Positions 35,063-46,618 are shown, counted from the stretch's first letter. The stretch is DNA of 64,000 bases from Bacillus sp. FJAT-29814 (GCF_001510715.1 NZ_LMTJ01000006.1:251704-315703); one strand, 5' to 3'. Notes: generated by a model from the letters alone, not told the origin. Numbers and translations: made by a program.

Positions 35063-35069
35063 TTCAACA

Positions 35070-37943
35070 TTATGATTTTATCGTGCTTTTTTCCTCGACC
35101 TGGTGCTGCATCCGCAACCGGTCGCGCTCGAGAATCGGCTTTAGGTATTTACCGGTATATGACTCGGGTACTTCAGCGACTTTTTCCGGTGTGCCTGTCG
35201 CGACGATGGTGCCGCCCTTGTCGCCGCCCTCAGGTCCAAGGTCGATAATGTAGTCGGCAGCCTTGATGACATCAAGGTTGTGCTCGATTACTAGGACAGT
35301 GTCGCCGTTTTCAACCAACCGTTGCAACACAACAAGCAGTCTGGAAATGTCGTCGACATGCAGTCCGGTTGTTGGTTCATCCAAAATGTAGAACGTCTTT
35401 CCATTGGAGCGCTTGTGCAGTTCAGAAGCTAGCTTCACCCGCTGTGCCTCTCCGCCCGACAATGTTGTCGCTGGCTGGCCAAGCTTGACGTACCCCAAAC
35501 CGACATCATAAATCGTCTGAAGCTTGCGGCTGATTTTTGGATGGTTTTCGAAAAACTTAACCGCATCCTCAACGGTCATCTCAAGGACATCGGCTATATT
35601 TTTTCCTTTGTACTTTACTTCGAGCGTTTCACGGTTATAGCGTTTGCCGTGACACACTTCACAAGGAACATAGACATCAGGCAAAAAGTGCATTTCAATT
35701 TTTATAATCCCGTCACCGCGGCAGGCCTCACACCGGCCACCCTTGACGTTAAAGCTGAAACGTCCCTTTTTGTAACCACGAACCTTTGCTTCATTCGTCG
35801 ACGAAAACACGTCGCGTACATCGTCAAACACACCGGTATAAGTGGCCGGATTGGAGCGCGGCGTTCTACCGATTGGCGACTGATCAATATCAATGACTTT
35901 ATCCAAATAATCGATACCCTTAATGCTCTTATGCTGCCCCGGTTTAGTTTTCGCACGGTTCAGCTTTTGCGACAGCGATTTAAGAAGGATTTCATTAATC
36001 AGGGTACTTTTACCGGAACCGGATACACCGGTTACCGCAATGAACATGCCAAGCGGAAGCTTAATATTGACATTTTTTAAATTATTTTCGGCTGCACCCT
36101 TAATTTCAACATAGCGTCCATCCGGCTTGCGTCGCTCCAATGGCAGCGGAATAAACTTTTTCCCGGACAGGTAGTGACCTGTAAGCGAGTTAGGGTCAGC
36201 CATTACCTCTGCTGGTGTCCCGGCAGAAACTACTTCCCCGCCGTGAACTCCTGCACCGGGACCGATATCAATTAAGTAATCCGCCGCCAGCATCGTATCT
36301 TCATCGTGCTCGACGACAATCAAGGTGTTGCCGATGTCACGCATATGTTGCAGCGTGTCGATCAAACGATCATTATCACGCTGGTGAAGACCAATGGATG
36401 GTTCGTCCAGAATGTAAAGTACTCCGGTTAACCGTGAGCCAATTTGCGTAGCTAGGCGAATCCGCTGAGCCTCGCCGCCGGAAAGTGTTCCGGCCGTGCG
36501 GCTCAAAGTCAAGTAATCGAGTCCCACATTAACGAGGAAGCCTAGCCTTTCATTGATTTCTCGTAAAATCAATCTGGCAATCTGCTCTTCTTTTTCCGAA
36601 AGCTGTAAACCTGAGAAAAATGCTTGGGCCTCTTCGATGGAAAGGTCTGTTACATGAGCGATATGCTGTCCGTTAATCAATACTGCCAACGTTTCCTTTT
36701 TCAAGCGGAAACCTTTACAGGCTGGGCACGCCTGATGCCCCATGTATTTTTCCATTTGCTCACGTATATAATCGGAGCTTGTTTCTTTATAACGGCGTTC
36801 AACATTGCGTACGACGCCTTCAAATTCGATATAACCTTCGCGGATTTGGCCCCAATCATTTTCATACTTAAAATAAATTTTTTCACTGCCTGAGCCGTAA
36901 AGTATTTTCTCAAGATGATGTTCCGGGATATCCTTGACGGGGATATCCATGTCCACTCCGTAATGATTGCAAACCGCCTCTAGCAGCTGTGGGTAATATT
37001 GCGAACTGGTCGGCTCCCACGGTGCAATGGCATGCTGCTTTAGAGTTAAATCCTTATTAGGGATGACAAGGTCGACATCAACCTCGAGTTTCGAGCCGAG
37101 GCCATCACATTCCGGGCAGGCTCCAAACGGGCTATTGAATGAAAACATCCGCGGCTCAAGTTCACCTATGGAAAAACCGCAGTGCGGACAGGAATGATCT
37201 TCGCTGAACAGCAACTCTTCCTCACCAATAACATCGATAATCACTTTTCCTTCGCCCAGACCTAGTGCTGTTTCAAGCGAATCAGCTACCCGAGCCGCAA
37301 CCCCGTCTTTGACAACAATCCGGTCGACAACCACTTCAATAGAGTGTTTTTTATTTTTATCAAGCTCAATATCGTCACCAAGGTCAAGCATTTCTCCATC
37401 AACGCGAACACGGACAAAACCTTGTTTTTTTATATCTTCGATTACCTTGATGTGCTGGCCTTTTCGTCCGGAGACGACAGGAGCAAGAATTTGCATTTTG
37501 GTCCGCTCTGGATATTCAAGAATTCGGTCGACCATCTGTTCAATTGTCTGTGAAGAGATCTCGATACCATGATTTGGGCAGGTAGGATGGCCTATACGCG
37601 CAAATAATAATCTCAGGTAATCATAGATTTCAGTCACCGTACCGACGGTTGAGCGCGGGTTCCGGCTCGTAGTTTTTTGGTCAATTGATATCGCCGGGGA
37701 TAACCCTTCAATCGAATCTACGTCAGGTTTATCCATTTGGCCGAGGAACTGGCGCGCGTAAGCCGACAGTGATTCGACATACCGGCGCTGTCCTTCTGCA
37801 TAAATCGTATCGAACGCGAGTGAGGACTTTCCTGACCCGGAAAGTCCCGTTAAGACAACAAGCTTATCTCGCGGTATAGTAACATCAATATTTTTCAAAT
37901 TGTGGGCTCTGGCGCCTTTCACAATCAATTTTTCCATCGCCAT
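35070..37943 (-). CDS. uvrA: Excinuclease ABC subunit A
   Basis: 957 residues. Damage-sensing ATPase dimer of nucleotide excision repair; it loads UvrB onto lesions. Two ABC ATPase halves with Walker A loops ('GLSGSGKSS', 33-41, and 'GVSGSGKST' near 640), signature 'LSGGEAQR' twice, and zinc modules 'CPHC..CPEC' and 'CEAC..CEVC'. Follows uvrB by 53 bases in one SOS-controlled transcript. Confidence 0.98.
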   Translation of the reverse strand: MAMEKLIVKGARAHNLKNIDVTIPRDKLVVLTGLSGSGKSSLAFDTIYAEGQRRYVESLSAYARQFLGQMDKPDVDSIEGLSPAISIDQKTTSRNPRSTVGTVTEIYDYLRLLFARIGHPTCPNHGIEISSQTIEQMVDRILEYPERTKMQILAPVVSGRKGQHIKVIEDIKKQGFVRVRVDGEMLDLGDDIELDKNKKHSIEVVVDRIVVKDGVAARVADSLETALGLGEGKVIIDVIGEEELLFSEDHSCPHCGFSIGELEPRMFSFNSPFGACPECDGLGSKLEVDVDLVIPNKDLTLKQHAIAPWEPTSSQYYPQLLEAVCNHYGVDMDIPVKDIPEHHLEKILYGSGSEKIYFKYENDWGQIREGYIEFEGVVRNVERRYKETSSDYIREQMEKYMGHQACPACKGFRLKKETLAVLINGQHIAHVTDLSIEEAQAFFSGLQLSEKEEQIARLILREINERLGFLVNVGLDYLTLSRTAGTLSGGEAQRIRLATQIGSRLTGVLYILDEPSIGLHQRDNDRLIDTLQHMRDIGNTLIVVEHDEDTMLAADYLIDIGPGAGVHGGEVVSAGTPAEVMADPNSLTGHYLSGKKFIPLPLERRKPDGRYVEIKGAAENNLKNVNIKLPLGMFIAVTGVSGSGKSTLINEILLKSLSQKLNRAKTKPGQHKSIKGIDYLDKVIDIDQSPIGRTPRSNPATYTGVFDDVRDVFSSTNEAKVRGYKKGRFSFNVKGGRCEACRGDGIIKIEMHFLPDVYVPCEVCHGKRYNRETLEVKYKGKNIADVLEMTVEDAVKFFENHPKISRKLQTIYDVGLGYVKLGQPATTLSGGEAQRVKLASELHKRSNGKTFYILDEPTTGLHVDDISRLLVVLQRLVENGDTVLVIEHNLDVIKAADYIIDLGPEGGDKGGTIVATGTPEKVAEVPESYTGKYLKPILERDRLRMQHQVEEKSTIKS

Positions 37944-37996
37944 TTGTTCATTTTCCTTCCACTTTTAAAAAGTTTTTGGACGAAGGACAGTATTGC

Positions 37997-39973
37997 TTAT
38001 CCTTCGGCCTTCAATTCCAAAATCAAATCGCGGAGCTCGGCGGCGCGTTCGAAATCAAGCGCTTTGGCGGCGTCCTTCATTTCTTTTTCCATATTGGCAA
38101 TCAACTTATCTCTTTCTTTCTTAGACATGGCGGCAAACGATGCTGCTGGCTTGTAATCTTCAGCCTCCTCCGCAGCATGGGTAGCACGGATAACATCGCG
38201 GATTCCCTTCTGAATCGTTTTTGGTGTAATCCCGTGCTTCTCATTATACTCCTCTTGAATCGCACGGCGCCGTTTTGTCTCGCTGATCGCCAGCTCCATC
38301 GAGTTCGTCATCCGGTCCGCATACATGATAACGTGACCGTTGGCATTTCTTGCTGCCCGGCCGATGGTCTGAATCAGCGAACGTTCCGAACGGAGGAAGC
38401 CCTCTTTGTCGGCGTCTAGAATCGTCACGAGAGAAACTTCCGGAATATCAAGACCTTCTCGCAGCAGGTTAATCCCGACAAGAACATCATATTTACCAAG
38501 ACGAAGCTCGCGGATGATTTCAATCCGCTCGAGCGTTTTGACCTCAGAATGCAAGTATTGGACCTTGATGCCGATTTCCTTGAGGTAATCTGTAAGGTCT
38601 TCGGACATTTTTTTCGTTAGGGTTGTAACCAAGACGCGTTCATTGCGTTTCACCCGCTCCTGAATCTCGCCAATGAGGTCATCAATCTGGCCTTCAATCG
38701 GCCGGACATCAATGGTCGGATCAAGCAATCCGGTCGGACGAATGATTTGCTGTACCATTTCCGGTGTATGTTCGAGTTCATAAGGCCCAGGTGTTGCCGA
38801 TACAAAGACAATATTTCGAATATGCTTCTCGAATTCATCAAACGTCAGCGGCCGGTTGTCGAGTGCCGACGGCAGACGGAAGCCGTGCTCGACAAGGACT
38901 TCCTTCCGCGCTTTGTCCCCGTTAAACATACCGCGAATCTGCGGCAGGGTCACGTGCGACTCATCGATGACAATCAGGAAATCATCAGGGAAATAATCGA
39001 GCAAGGTATACGGCGTCGAGCCTGCCGGCCTTAGGGTCAGATGGCGTGAATAGTTTTCGATACCGGAGCAGAAACCCATTTCGCGCATCATTTCCAGATC
39101 ATAGCGGGTGCGCTGCTCCAAGCGCTGGGCTTCGAGTAATTTGTTATTTTCACGGAGTACGGTCAGACGTTCCTCCAGTTCTTTTTCAATATTTTCAATT
39201 GCCACGCGCATCTTCTCTTCGCGAGTTACGAAGTGGGAAGCCGGGAATACGGCCACATGCTCGCGTTCGCCGATAATTTCCCCGGTAAGGGCGTCGACCT
39301 CACGGATCCGGTCGATTTCATCACCGAAAAACTCCACTCTTAGACAATGCTCATCACGGGAAACAGGAAATATCTCGACAACATCGCCGCGAACACGGAA
39401 TGTACCCCGTTTGAAATCAATATCATTTCGTTCATATTGGATGTCGACAAGGCGGTGTAGCAGCTGGTTACGTTCAATTTCCATGCCGGTACGGAGGGAA
39501 ACGACCATCTCGCTGTATTCTTCCGGTGAACCGAGGCCATAGATGCAAGAGACGCTGGCGATAATAATGACATCCTTGCGCTCAAACAGCGAGGAGGTCG
39601 CTGAGTGACGCAGCTTATCAATTTCATCATTGATACTGGCGTCTTTTTCAATAAAGGTGTCTGTCGATGGAACATAGGCTTCCGGCTGATAGTAGTCGTA
39701 GTAGCTGACAAAGTACTCGACAGCGTTATTCGGGAAAAACTCCTTGAACTCACTGTATAGCTGGCCGGCAAGTGTCTTGTTATGGGCGATAATCAGGGTT
39801 GGTTTGTTTACTTCTTTAATGACATTGGAGATTGTGAACGTCTTCCCTGTACCTGTTGCACCAAGCAGGGTTTGATAGCGTTTGTTCTGATGAATGCCAT
39901 TTACCAGCTGTTTAATCGCCTTGGGCTGGTCTCCCTGCGGCGAGTAATTAGAGACTAATTCAAATTGATCCAT
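37997..39973 (-). CDS. uvrB: Excinuclease ABC subunit B
   Basis: 658 residues. Helicase-like damage verifier of nucleotide excision repair. Walker A 'GATGTGKT' (38-45), the DNA-inserted beta-hairpin '[12 protein letters not shown]' (around 92-103), helicase motif VI 'QTIGRAARN', and the C-terminal UVR domain that binds UvrC (last 40 residues). Preceded by a LexA-type box at 40051. Confidence 0.98.
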   Translation of the reverse strand: MDQFELVSNYSPQGDQPKAIKQLVNGIHQNKRYQTLLGATGTGKTFTISNVIKEVNKPTLIIAHNKTLAGQLYSEFKEFFPNNAVEYFVSYYDYYQPEAYVPSTDTFIEKDASINDEIDKLRHSATSSLFERKDVIIIASVSCIYGLGSPEEYSEMVVSLRTGMEIERNQLLHRLVDIQYERNDIDFKRGTFRVRGDVVEIFPVSRDEHCLRVEFFGDEIDRIREVDALTGEIIGEREHVAVFPASHFVTREEKMRVAIENIEKELEERLTVLRENNKLLEAQRLEQRTRYDLEMMREMGFCSGIENYSRHLTLRPAGSTPYTLLDYFPDDFLIVIDESHVTLPQIRGMFNGDKARKEVLVEHGFRLPSALDNRPLTFDEFEKHIRNIVFVSATPGPYELEHTPEMVQQIIRPTGLLDPTIDVRPIEGQIDDLIGEIQERVKRNERVLVTTLTKKMSEDLTDYLKEIGIKVQYLHSEVKTLERIEIIRELRLGKYDVLVGINLLREGLDIPEVSLVTILDADKEGFLRSERSLIQTIGRAARNANGHVIMYADRMTNSMELAISETKRRRAIQEEYNEKHGITPKTIQKGIRDVIRATHAAEEAEDYKPAASFAAMSKKERDKLIANMEKEMKDAAKALDFERAAELRDLILELKAEG

Positions 39974-40050
39974 TATCCTGGTTCCCTCCCGTTCCTCAAA
40001 ATCAATACTACCATTTTACCACAATCCCCCTAATACAAACCAATAATATG

Positions 40051-40064
40051 CGAACTAATATTCG
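40051..40064 (-). promoter_or_regulatory. LexA (SOS) box upstream of uvrBA
   Basis: CGAAC-TAAT-ATTCG matches the Gram-positive CGAAC-N4-GTTCG operator at nine of ten positions. It is 78-91 bases upstream of uvrB. Damage-induced derepression of uvrBA is expected. Confidence 0.65.
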
Positions 40065-40094
40065 ATTTTCCGTTTATTTTCTTCATTCAACACG

Positions 40095-40125
40095 AAAAAA
40101 CCAGCCCCAAAGTGATTGGGACTGG
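40095..40125 (-). terminator. Terminator of the murein-recycling operon
   Basis: CCAGTCCCA/TGGGGCTGG on the minus strand followed by TTTTTTCG. Confidence 0.85.
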
Positions 40126-40159
40126 CCAACTCGCATAGTCATAGTGTTAATGTCGCTAA

Positions 40160-40174
40160 TGGTGTCAGGCACCA
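40160..40174. repeat. Dispersed GGTGTCAGGCACC palindrome
   Basis: TGGTGTCAGGCACCA, full-length copy between namZ and the terminator at 40095-40125. Confidence 0.7.
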
Positions 40175-40208
40175 CGCGTGGACACTGTCCACCCCAGATG
40201 GACAATGA

Positions 40209-41462
40209 TTAGTACAACAGATACTGTTCACGCACGTCCATGAATTTGTCCAATTCAGGCTGCCATTGTTTTTTCATTTCTTCTATAGATTTGCCAGCTT
40301 CGATTCCGTCACGGACCCAGCCGTTTCCGACGAGCAGGTCGAAGTGGGAAACTCCCTTGCTGTCACGCGCACGGAACTTAAAGTCGTTCGGATACATGTC
40401 ATGGATAGTTTTTACAATGTGCAATCCGGTTTCAAACGGTTTAAAGGCATTGCGATTGGTGACATGAATCTGGATTCCATGGTTTAACTTGCTTACATTC
40501 TTTGAAGTTGTCGGGATGAACGAAGCGGAACGGAACTTTACACCTGGTAGATTCAAAGCATTTAGTTCTGCAGCCAGCTCATCTCCATCTATGAAAGGTG
40601 CCCCGATTAGTTCAAACGGTCTTGTAGTCCCGCGGCCTTCAGAGACGTTATCAGCACCTTCAATCAAAGCAGCACCCGTATAAACAAGAGCAGTATCCAA
40701 CGTTGGCATGTTTGGTGACGGCATTACAAAATGCAATGGGGTGTCATCGTAATACAAGCTTCGGTTCCAACCTTCCATTTCGACCACTGTTAAATTAGCG
40801 CCAATGCCAAATTCCTTATTAAATAACTTTGCTAACTCGCCTACTGTCATCCCGTGGCGGACGGGTATGGCATATTTGCCCACAAACGAAGAGTACTTAC
40901 TTTCCAAAATTGGGCCTTCTACCTTTGAACCGCTAACTGGATTCGGGCGGTCGAGAACGATGAACGGAATATTTTGCTCCTTAGCTGCTTCCATAGCTAA
41001 TGCCATGGTGTAAATGTATGTGTAAAAACGTGCTCCAACATCCTGAATATCAAATACTAATACATCGACATTACTTAACATCTCAGGTGAAGGTTTTTGC
41101 GTCTTTCCATAAAGGCTGTAAACAGGCAAGCCTGTTTTTTCATCCACGTAGGATTCTACATATGCTCCTGCTGGCGCACTCCCGCGAACGCCATGCTCAG
41201 GGCCATATAACGCAGTAAGCTGGAAATCTTTATGAGTATAAAATAAATCTACGATGCTATTCAGCTCTTGGTCTACACCTGTCGGATTGGTAATCAAGCC
41301 AACGCGCTTCCCTTTAAGCAGATCGATTTGATCCTTTAACAGCACTTCAACCCCTAAGCGAAACTTCCCTTTCTGCTTCTCCTTGCCGTTCTGGGCAATC
41401 GCCGCCGTCACTGTAGAAAGCACCAACAGCAACGTAATAATTCCCGTAAGCCACTTCTTCAC
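40209..41462 (-). CDS. namZ: Exo-beta-N-acetylmuramidase NamZ (DUF1343)
   Basis: 417 residues with a signal peptide (about 1-23), so secreted or wall-associated. 'GKRVGLITNPTG', 'TALYGPEHGVRGSAPAG' and 'VFDIQDVGARFYTYIYTM' are the DUF1343 signatures of the muramidase that frees MurNAc from non-reducing ends of muropeptides. Last gene of the cluster, acting with NagZ and the AmiE-like enzyme. Confidence 0.93.
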   Translation of the reverse strand: MKKWLTGIITLLLVLSTVTAAIAQNGKEKQKGKFRLGVEVLLKDQIDLLKGKRVGLITNPTGVDQELNSIVDLFYTHKDFQLTALYGPEHGVRGSAPAGAYVESYVDEKTGLPVYSLYGKTQKPSPEMLSNVDVLVFDIQDVGARFYTYIYTMALAMEAAKEQNIPFIVLDRPNPVSGSKVEGPILESKYSSFVGKYAIPVRHGMTVGELAKLFNKEFGIGANLTVVEMEGWNRSLYYDDTPLHFVMPSPNMPTLDTALVYTGAALIEGADNVSEGRGTTRPFELIGAPFIDGDELAAELNALNLPGVKFRSASFIPTTSKNVSKLNHGIQIHVTNRNAFKPFETGLHIVKTIHDMYPNDFKFRARDSKGVSHFDLLVGNGWVRDGIEAGKSIEEMKKQWQPELDKFMDVREQYLLY

Positions 41463-41511
41463 ACAAATTCCTCCCCGCTTTTTTTTGAAAAATAAAAGCC
41501 TTTATCTTTGG

Positions 41512-41541
41512 GGAATAGCCGCCAAATACCGACTATTCCCA
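41512..41541 (-). other. Intercistronic hairpin nagZ-namZ
   Basis: GGGAATAG/CTATTCCC with a 14-base loop in the 95-base nagZ-namZ gap; no clean T-run. It may balance expression or stabilise the nagZ 3' end. Confidence 0.4.
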
Positions 41542-41557
41542 ATGGAACTTGGAATTC

Positions 41558-43627
41558 TTAATACCCTAATCCGTGGTCAAAACCGTATAAGACGCTGCCG
41601 TCATGGTTGTAAATCGTTACTGGAAGTTTTCCAGTCGGACTATTTTTACCAAAAATGGTGTTAGCAGATGCTTCAAAGCTTGCCGGTCTGTATCCATACT
41701 GTACAAGTGCTGCATCTACAGTCTGATAAGACATCACATCATACGGATTTCTAATTCCCACCGCAATAACTGGTGCATCGAGTTCAGTGATGAGCTGATT
41801 TGTCATCAGCATTTGTCCGGCACTTGGCGCTCTACCGCCAACGCTGGAAGTGTATGTTCCAACAATGATGTATTTTGCATCTCTTATTTGATCCAACTGC
41901 GCTGCCGTAAGTTTGGTCTGCGTATTAATATAAGTCACATTCTGATGATGCTTTTTCACTTCAGCCAACAAAGAGTCCACATAAAATCCGCTATAACCGA
42001 CAACCGCAATTTTATCTCCAGCTGCTGCCTTCAACGGAAGAACGCCGTTATTTTTCACTAGCGTAATCGATTTCTCTGCTGCTTCTTTTTCGATTGCTCT
42101 ATGTTCAGGAGAACCTACAACCTGAAGGGCATTGGCTACCTTTTCATCCAAGCTCACTTCTTTCTCAGCTTTTACAATGCCTCTATTTAATTTCAAGGTT
42201 AAAATGCGTTCAACTGACTTTTCTACTCTTTCAATTGAAATTTCACCAGTATTAACCTTGTCATAGAGTCCATTAGCCACTGCTTCAATTCCAACTGGCA
42301 TTAATAGAATATCGGCTCCAGCCTGGACGGCCCGAATAGCTGCATCAACCGGACCAAAGTGTGTCGTAATCGCACCCATATTCATCGCATCCGTAACGAT
42401 GACACCGTTAAAGCCCATCTCTTCACGCATAAGCTCCGTTAACACCTTGTAAGAAAGCGTAGCCGGAACAGCAATTTCACTGCCGTCCATTTTCGAAATC
42501 GCCTTTGTGTTATCGATTTTCGGGAAGGTAACGTGAGCGGTCATAATTGCATCAATACCTGCATCCATCGCTTTTTGGAATGGATATAGCTCCACTTTCT
42601 TGAGACGTTCTTTATCATGTGGTACTTCATTTAAGCCAATATGCGAGTCAACTGCTGTATCACCATGGCCAGGGAAATGCTTTGCTGTTGCCGCAGTTCC
42701 TGTTTCATGAAGCCCTTTAATATATGCATTACCCAGTTTTGCCACTAATTCCGGGTCTTCACCAAATGAACGAACGCCGATAACCGGGTTGTCAGGATTA
42801 TTATTGACATCCAAAACTGGACCAAAATTCATATTGATGCCCTGCGCTTTAAGCTCTTCACCAATTGCTTTGCCGACTTTCTCCGCCAGTGCCTCGGAAC
42901 GTGCTGCCCCTAATGCCATGTTTCCTGCAAAATCAGTACCTGTTTGCAGACGCGTGACAATTCCGCCTTCTTGGTCAATCGAGATTAGCAGACCGTATTT
43001 TTCGGCTGCATCTTGATAAGCACTTACGAGTTTGGTTGTTTGGTCAGCATTTACCGTGTTTTCGCGGAACAAAATGACGCCGCCAAGATGATAGTCTTTA
43101 ACAACTTGGGCAATTTCGTCATTCATGACGGTGACATTTTTGCCCTTCCAGCTTCGGAAGTCTGGCATTAACATCTGCCCAACTTTTTCTTCCATTGTCA
43201 TGTGCTTGATGGCATGGGCAATCAGGTCATAGCGCGCGCCTTGCTCTTTTTCAACAAGAATCTCTTCTTGGTTGCCTTTGAATTGAATCGCGATTCGGTC
43301 AGTGAACGTGCCGTCGCTTACAGAAATGAATGTTTTTCCGTTATGGCCTGATAATGTGACCAAACCATCTTTAACGGACGCCACATTCTTGTTTGAGGAT
43401 TTCCAAGTCACATCGGACGCCTTCATGAATGGGCCGTCCTCATAGACATGCAGAGCATTCAGCTGAATTTGGTTATCCTGAACTTCTCGTTTTACCTGCG
43501 GAACGTTCAGGTCAATGACCAAATCCTTGATTCCTGTGGCTGCTGTTGCCCCTGATACCGGGATCCCGGTTACCAATAACACTAGAGCCAAAGCCGAAAC
43601 CATCATCATTTTGAAAAATTTACGCAT
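41558..43627 (-). CDS. nagZ: Beta-N-acetylglucosaminidase NagZ (GH3), secreted
   Basis: 689 residues from the ATG at 43627, which has GAGGAGGAG upstream. Signal peptide (1 to about 30), a bacterial Ig-like segment ('KQ..DNQIQLNALHVYED', about 40-110), GH3 barrel with 'KHFPGHGDTAVDSHIGL' and nucleophile region 'GVIVTDAMNMGAIT', and a C-terminal GH3 domain. Releases GlcNAc from muropeptides outside the cell, as in B. subtilis where it acts with AmiE and NamZ. Confidence 0.95.
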   Translation of the reverse strand: MRKFFKMMMVSALALVLLVTGIPVSGATAATGIKDLVIDLNVPQVKREVQDNQIQLNALHVYEDGPFMKASDVTWKSSNKNVASVKDGLVTLSGHNGKTFISVSDGTFTDRIAIQFKGNQEEILVEKEQGARYDLIAHAIKHMTMEEKVGQMLMPDFRSWKGKNVTVMNDEIAQVVKDYHLGGVILFRENTVNADQTTKLVSAYQDAAEKYGLLISIDQEGGIVTRLQTGTDFAGNMALGAARSEALAEKVGKAIGEELKAQGINMNFGPVLDVNNNPDNPVIGVRSFGEDPELVAKLGNAYIKGLHETGTAATAKHFPGHGDTAVDSHIGLNEVPHDKERLKKVELYPFQKAMDAGIDAIMTAHVTFPKIDNTKAISKMDGSEIAVPATLSYKVLTELMREEMGFNGVIVTDAMNMGAITTHFGPVDAAIRAVQAGADILLMPVGIEAVANGLYDKVNTGEISIERVEKSVERILTLKLNRGIVKAEKEVSLDEKVANALQVVGSPEHRAIEKEAAEKSITLVKNNGVLPLKAAAGDKIAVVGYSGFYVDSLLAEVKKHHQNVTYINTQTKLTAAQLDQIRDAKYIIVGTYTSSVGGRAPSAGQMLMTNQLITELDAPVIAVGIRNPYDVMSYQTVDAALVQYGYRPASFEASANTIFGKNSPTGKLPVTIYNHDGSVLYGFDHGLGY

Positions 43628-43757
43628 GCTTTCTCCTCCTCGATTTTGATTTTCCTTAGATGTGTATGAATCGCCAATAGAAAGCCACAAACGCTAATAG
43701 AAACTAAATACTCGACAATAGGGGGGATTTTTTCCCCACTACTTTGATTTTAGAAAA

Positions 43758-45437
43758 TTAATAATCTCTCAATTCCCAATCATTGCTTTCAAATTGCAGT
43801 GTCTTGTTATCAAGAATTGGATTCAGTATATACCAGCCGCGGCCGTTGTATAGGGTGTCTGTTTTATAAACAAAACGTAATTTGGATGCTTCTTTCGGGA
43901 CGGTGAGCTCCTGGTGTTCCCAGCCTTTGCTTATGCCGTTAAATGCGGCGAGTCTTTGCCACGCCCCATCCTTATAGACCTCGACATAGCCGTAATCTGA
44001 CTGATACTCTGTCATATACCAAGTCGCAAACGTCAGCTTGGCATCTTTATTTAAGGAAATATCACTTTCCATGACCTTGTCCTGCTTGTCGCCATAGCCG
44101 GCAAACCATGCTGATGCCCTGCCTGGAATCGACACTGGAATCGAATCGGCGACCTGTCTCGCAAACAATCTTCGCGGTTCGTTAATCGATCCCATATTTC
44201 TACTCGGATGTACTCGATTCGTCAGCAAAATGGCTATCGTTTTGTTGTTCGGGCTGACCACTATCGATGTACCGGTATATCCTGTATGACCAAATGAATA
44301 CGTCCCTTCTGACAAAGCATCCATGTACCAGGCCTGGCCAAGCTCCCAGCCAAGTCCATGGTCATTGCCTGGAAAAGCTTCATTCTGGTTTTCCAGAAGT
44401 AGTTTCACCGTTTCCGGTTTCAAAATGGCCTTGCCGGCATATTTTCCATCATTGATAAATACATGTGCCAGTTTCGCCAAATCCTCAGCGGTGGAGAACA
44501 CTCCGGCATGGCCGGCAACTCCGCCAAGCGACCAAGCGTTTTCATCATGAACCTCGCCCCAGACAAGTCCGCGGTTCGGAACAGCTTGGTATTCTGTTGC
44601 AGCTATCCGGTTTTTCAACGAGGCCGGCGGATTGTACATCGTATCCTTCATTCCCAGCGGGTCGGTAATATGCTGCTTGACAAATTCATCCAGGCGCTGG
44701 CCTGATAGGCGTTCAATCAGTGCACCTATTGTAATCATGTTCAAATCGCTGTACTCATAACCGGTTCCTGGCGCCCTTTTTAGCCCTTGTTTAAAAACTA
44801 ACCCCATGCGGTCTTCGCGTGATGTCCCTTGTGAATAGAGCGGAATCCAGGAAACAAATCCGGAAGTATGCGTCAACAACTGGCGGATGGTGACGTTTTC
44901 CTTCCCATTGGCGGCGAATTCAGGAATATGCTTGGCAACCGGGTCATCAAGCTGGAATAATCCTTGTTCATAGAGCTGCATCACCGCAACTGAGGTGAAA
45001 ATTTTGCTGATGGAGGCTAGGTCGAAAATCGTGTCTTCTTGCATCGGCACCGGATTTTCCATCTCGGTAAACTTTCCGTCCACATACTGGGCGGCATTGC
45101 CATAGGCCGTATGCTTGACGATTTTTCCGCTGCGGGCGACAAAGGCCACCGCTCCTGGGAAAAGTTTATTCGAAATGTACTGGTTGATGATTGGGTCGAT
45201 TTGTTGTAGCGGCGCCTCGACCATTCCGGCTCCTCTGGCCGAACTTGGGTGCAGGACAGGTGTTACTGGTATGACGTTTGAGTTCCATGTAAAAGCTGGG
45301 TGTGGTTTCTGTGATGGGGATACTTTCTCTGCTTTTTCAAGCGAAGGAACAACGGACGAATCATTACTGGCGGCTGCAGTGGTTGTTCCTAAAAAAACAG
45401 TGCAAATGGCGGAAATCATCAGCTTACTTCTTTTCAT
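43758..45437 (-). CDS. amiE: Secreted AmiE-like N-acetylmuramyl-L-alanine amidase (serine beta-lactamase fold)
   Basis: 559 residues from the ATG at 45437, with AAAGGAGGA upstream. A signal peptide (about 1-24), then a class C beta-lactamase-like domain with the active-site S-x-x-K ('ASISKIF'), 'YEYSDLN' and 'HTGYTG'. A C-terminal beta-sandwich (about 420-559) may bind wall. In B. subtilis the AmiE (YbbE) protein cleaves the peptide from MurNAc before NagZ acts. A possible cre site precedes the gene. Confidence 0.85.
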   Translation of the reverse strand: MKRSKLMISAICTVFLGTTTAAASNDSSVVPSLEKAEKVSPSQKPHPAFTWNSNVIPVTPVLHPSSARGAGMVEAPLQQIDPIINQYISNKLFPGAVAFVARSGKIVKHTAYGNAAQYVDGKFTEMENPVPMQEDTIFDLASISKIFTSVAVMQLYEQGLFQLDDPVAKHIPEFAANGKENVTIRQLLTHTSGFVSWIPLYSQGTSREDRMGLVFKQGLKRAPGTGYEYSDLNMITIGALIERLSGQRLDEFVKQHITDPLGMKDTMYNPPASLKNRIAATEYQAVPNRGLVWGEVHDENAWSLGGVAGHAGVFSTAEDLAKLAHVFINDGKYAGKAILKPETVKLLLENQNEAFPGNDHGLGWELGQAWYMDALSEGTYSFGHTGYTGTSIVVSPNNKTIAILLTNRVHPSRNMGSINEPRRLFARQVADSIPVSIPGRASAWFAGYGDKQDKVMESDISLNKDAKLTFATWYMTEYQSDYGYVEVYKDGAWQRLAAFNGISKGWEHQELTVPKEASKLRFVYKTDTLYNGRGWYILNPILDNKTLQFESNDWELRDY

Positions 45438-45468
45438 AAATCCTCCTTTTTTCCAATTGGATTTCGAC

Positions 45469-45482
45469 TGTAAGCGTTTGCT
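45469..45482 (-). promoter_or_regulatory. Possible catabolite-responsive (cre) site
   Basis: AGCAAACGCTTACA on the minus strand matches the cre consensus TGNAANCGNWNNCA with one mismatch. It lies 32-45 bases upstream of the amiE start. CcpA control is plausible and fits the presence of Crh and HprK. Confidence 0.4.
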
Positions 45483-45522
45483 GTTTAGCATAAACACTTA
45501 GAATCTTTATTTCAAGCATACG

Positions 45523-45550
45523 AAAAAAGTGGTATAGTCGTCTATACCAC
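45523..45550 (-). terminator. Terminator between murQ and amiE
   Basis: Perfect GTGGTATAG-ACGA-CTATACCAC hairpin followed by TTTTTTCG on the minus strand. amiE therefore has its own promoter or depends on readthrough. Confidence 0.8.
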
Positions 45551-45684
45551 CTTAGTACCATCTTCTGTTTTTTTGACTAGGTATAAAGTCGCTTTTTCTT
45601 AAAATTTACCTAAAATACTAGGTCTTGAGGCAGTTTTTTAATTGGAAGAATGGGGCGGAAAATCAGCAATGAAACCCGGCCCGA

Positions 45685-46596
45685 CTATGCGGGACCCTGC
45701 TCACCCGCTTGTTTTTGAAGTTCTGCTAACGCATTAGGAAAATGGTCATTGTTTTGTTTTAGCGCATTAAGGGCAGTTTCATAATCTACTAGGAATAAAA
45801 TCATAAGAATAGCCGCCCGTGTATTGCCATTGGCCCGGTCATTCATCGTTTTGGCGGTCACTTCATCCACACCTGTTATGTCTTGGATAATCGATAGTGA
45901 CCGGTTCCGGAGTTTTTCATTGGTAGCCTGTACGTTTACCATCAGGTTTTTGTAAACCTTACCAAGCTTGATCATTGCCGCGGTAGAAATCATATTTAGC
46001 ACCATCTTTTGGGCAGTGCCGGCTTTTAGGCGGGTTGAACCGGTTACCACTTCCGGTCCGACCGGAACCTCAATCGGGAATTTTGCGAGTTCTGACAGCT
46101 CGGAACCATTATTGCAAGAAATTCCGACCGTGGGAATTCCCCGTTCGTTTGCCCGATTAATGGCTCCAAGAACATACGGGGTTCTGCCGCTCGAGGCAAT
46201 TCCAATGAGGACATCTTTTTCGGTTACCAAAGAGTCGACAGCCGCTTTCCCTGCTTCCTGATTGTCCTCCGCATCCTCGATCGCATAGCGAATCGCTTTT
46301 TCCCCGCCGGCAATGATTCCATTGACCAACTCATGTGGAACGCCAAACGTCGGCGGGCATTCGGAAGCATCGAGAATCCCGAGACGACCGCTTGTTCCCG
46401 CACCCATATAAAACAATCTCCCGCCTTGCTGGAGTGCGTTTACCGCCACGTCAATCGCATCGCGAATTTGCGGCAGTGCCTGCTCGACAACGAGCGCCAC
46501 TTTCTGGTCCTCCTGATTCATCAACCGGATAATTTCAAGTGTAGATAATTGATGCAAATTCTCAGAATCCTTATTTCTCATTTCTGTCAACAACAT
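45685..46596 (-). CDS. murQ: N-acetylmuramic acid 6-phosphate etherase
   Basis: 303 residues from the ATG at 46596 (GAAGGA upstream). Cytoplasmic lyase that converts MurNAc-6P to GlcNAc-6P and D-lactate. SIS domain signatures 'YMGAGTSGRLGILDASECPPTFG' and 'IGIASSGRTPYVLGA' with catalytic Glu are present. It directly follows the second ABC permease by 22 bases. The substrate is a phosphorylated sugar, yet the uptake system here is an ABC transporter. Confidence 0.96.
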   Translation of the reverse strand: MLLTEMRNKDSENLHQLSTLEIIRLMNQEDQKVALVVEQALPQIRDAIDVAVNALQQGGRLFYMGAGTSGRLGILDASECPPTFGVPHELVNGIIAGGEKAIRYAIEDAEDNQEAGKAAVDSLVTEKDVLIGIASSGRTPYVLGAINRANERGIPTVGISCNNGSELSELAKFPIEVPVGPEVVTGSTRLKAGTAQKMVLNMISTAAMIKLGKVYKNLMVNVQATNEKLRNRSLSIIQDITGVDEVTAKTMNDRANGNTRAAILMILFLVDYETALNALKQNNDHFPNALAELQKQAGEQGPA

Positions 46597-46618
46597 GGGA
46601 TCAAATCCTTCATAATCA

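Noticed and set aside
34852..35253. Protein of repeated FAE(I/M/S) units read through array D
   Set aside because: The 21-bp period is a multiple of three, so any frame looks repetitive; there is no ribosome binding site and the frame runs antisense into uvrA.
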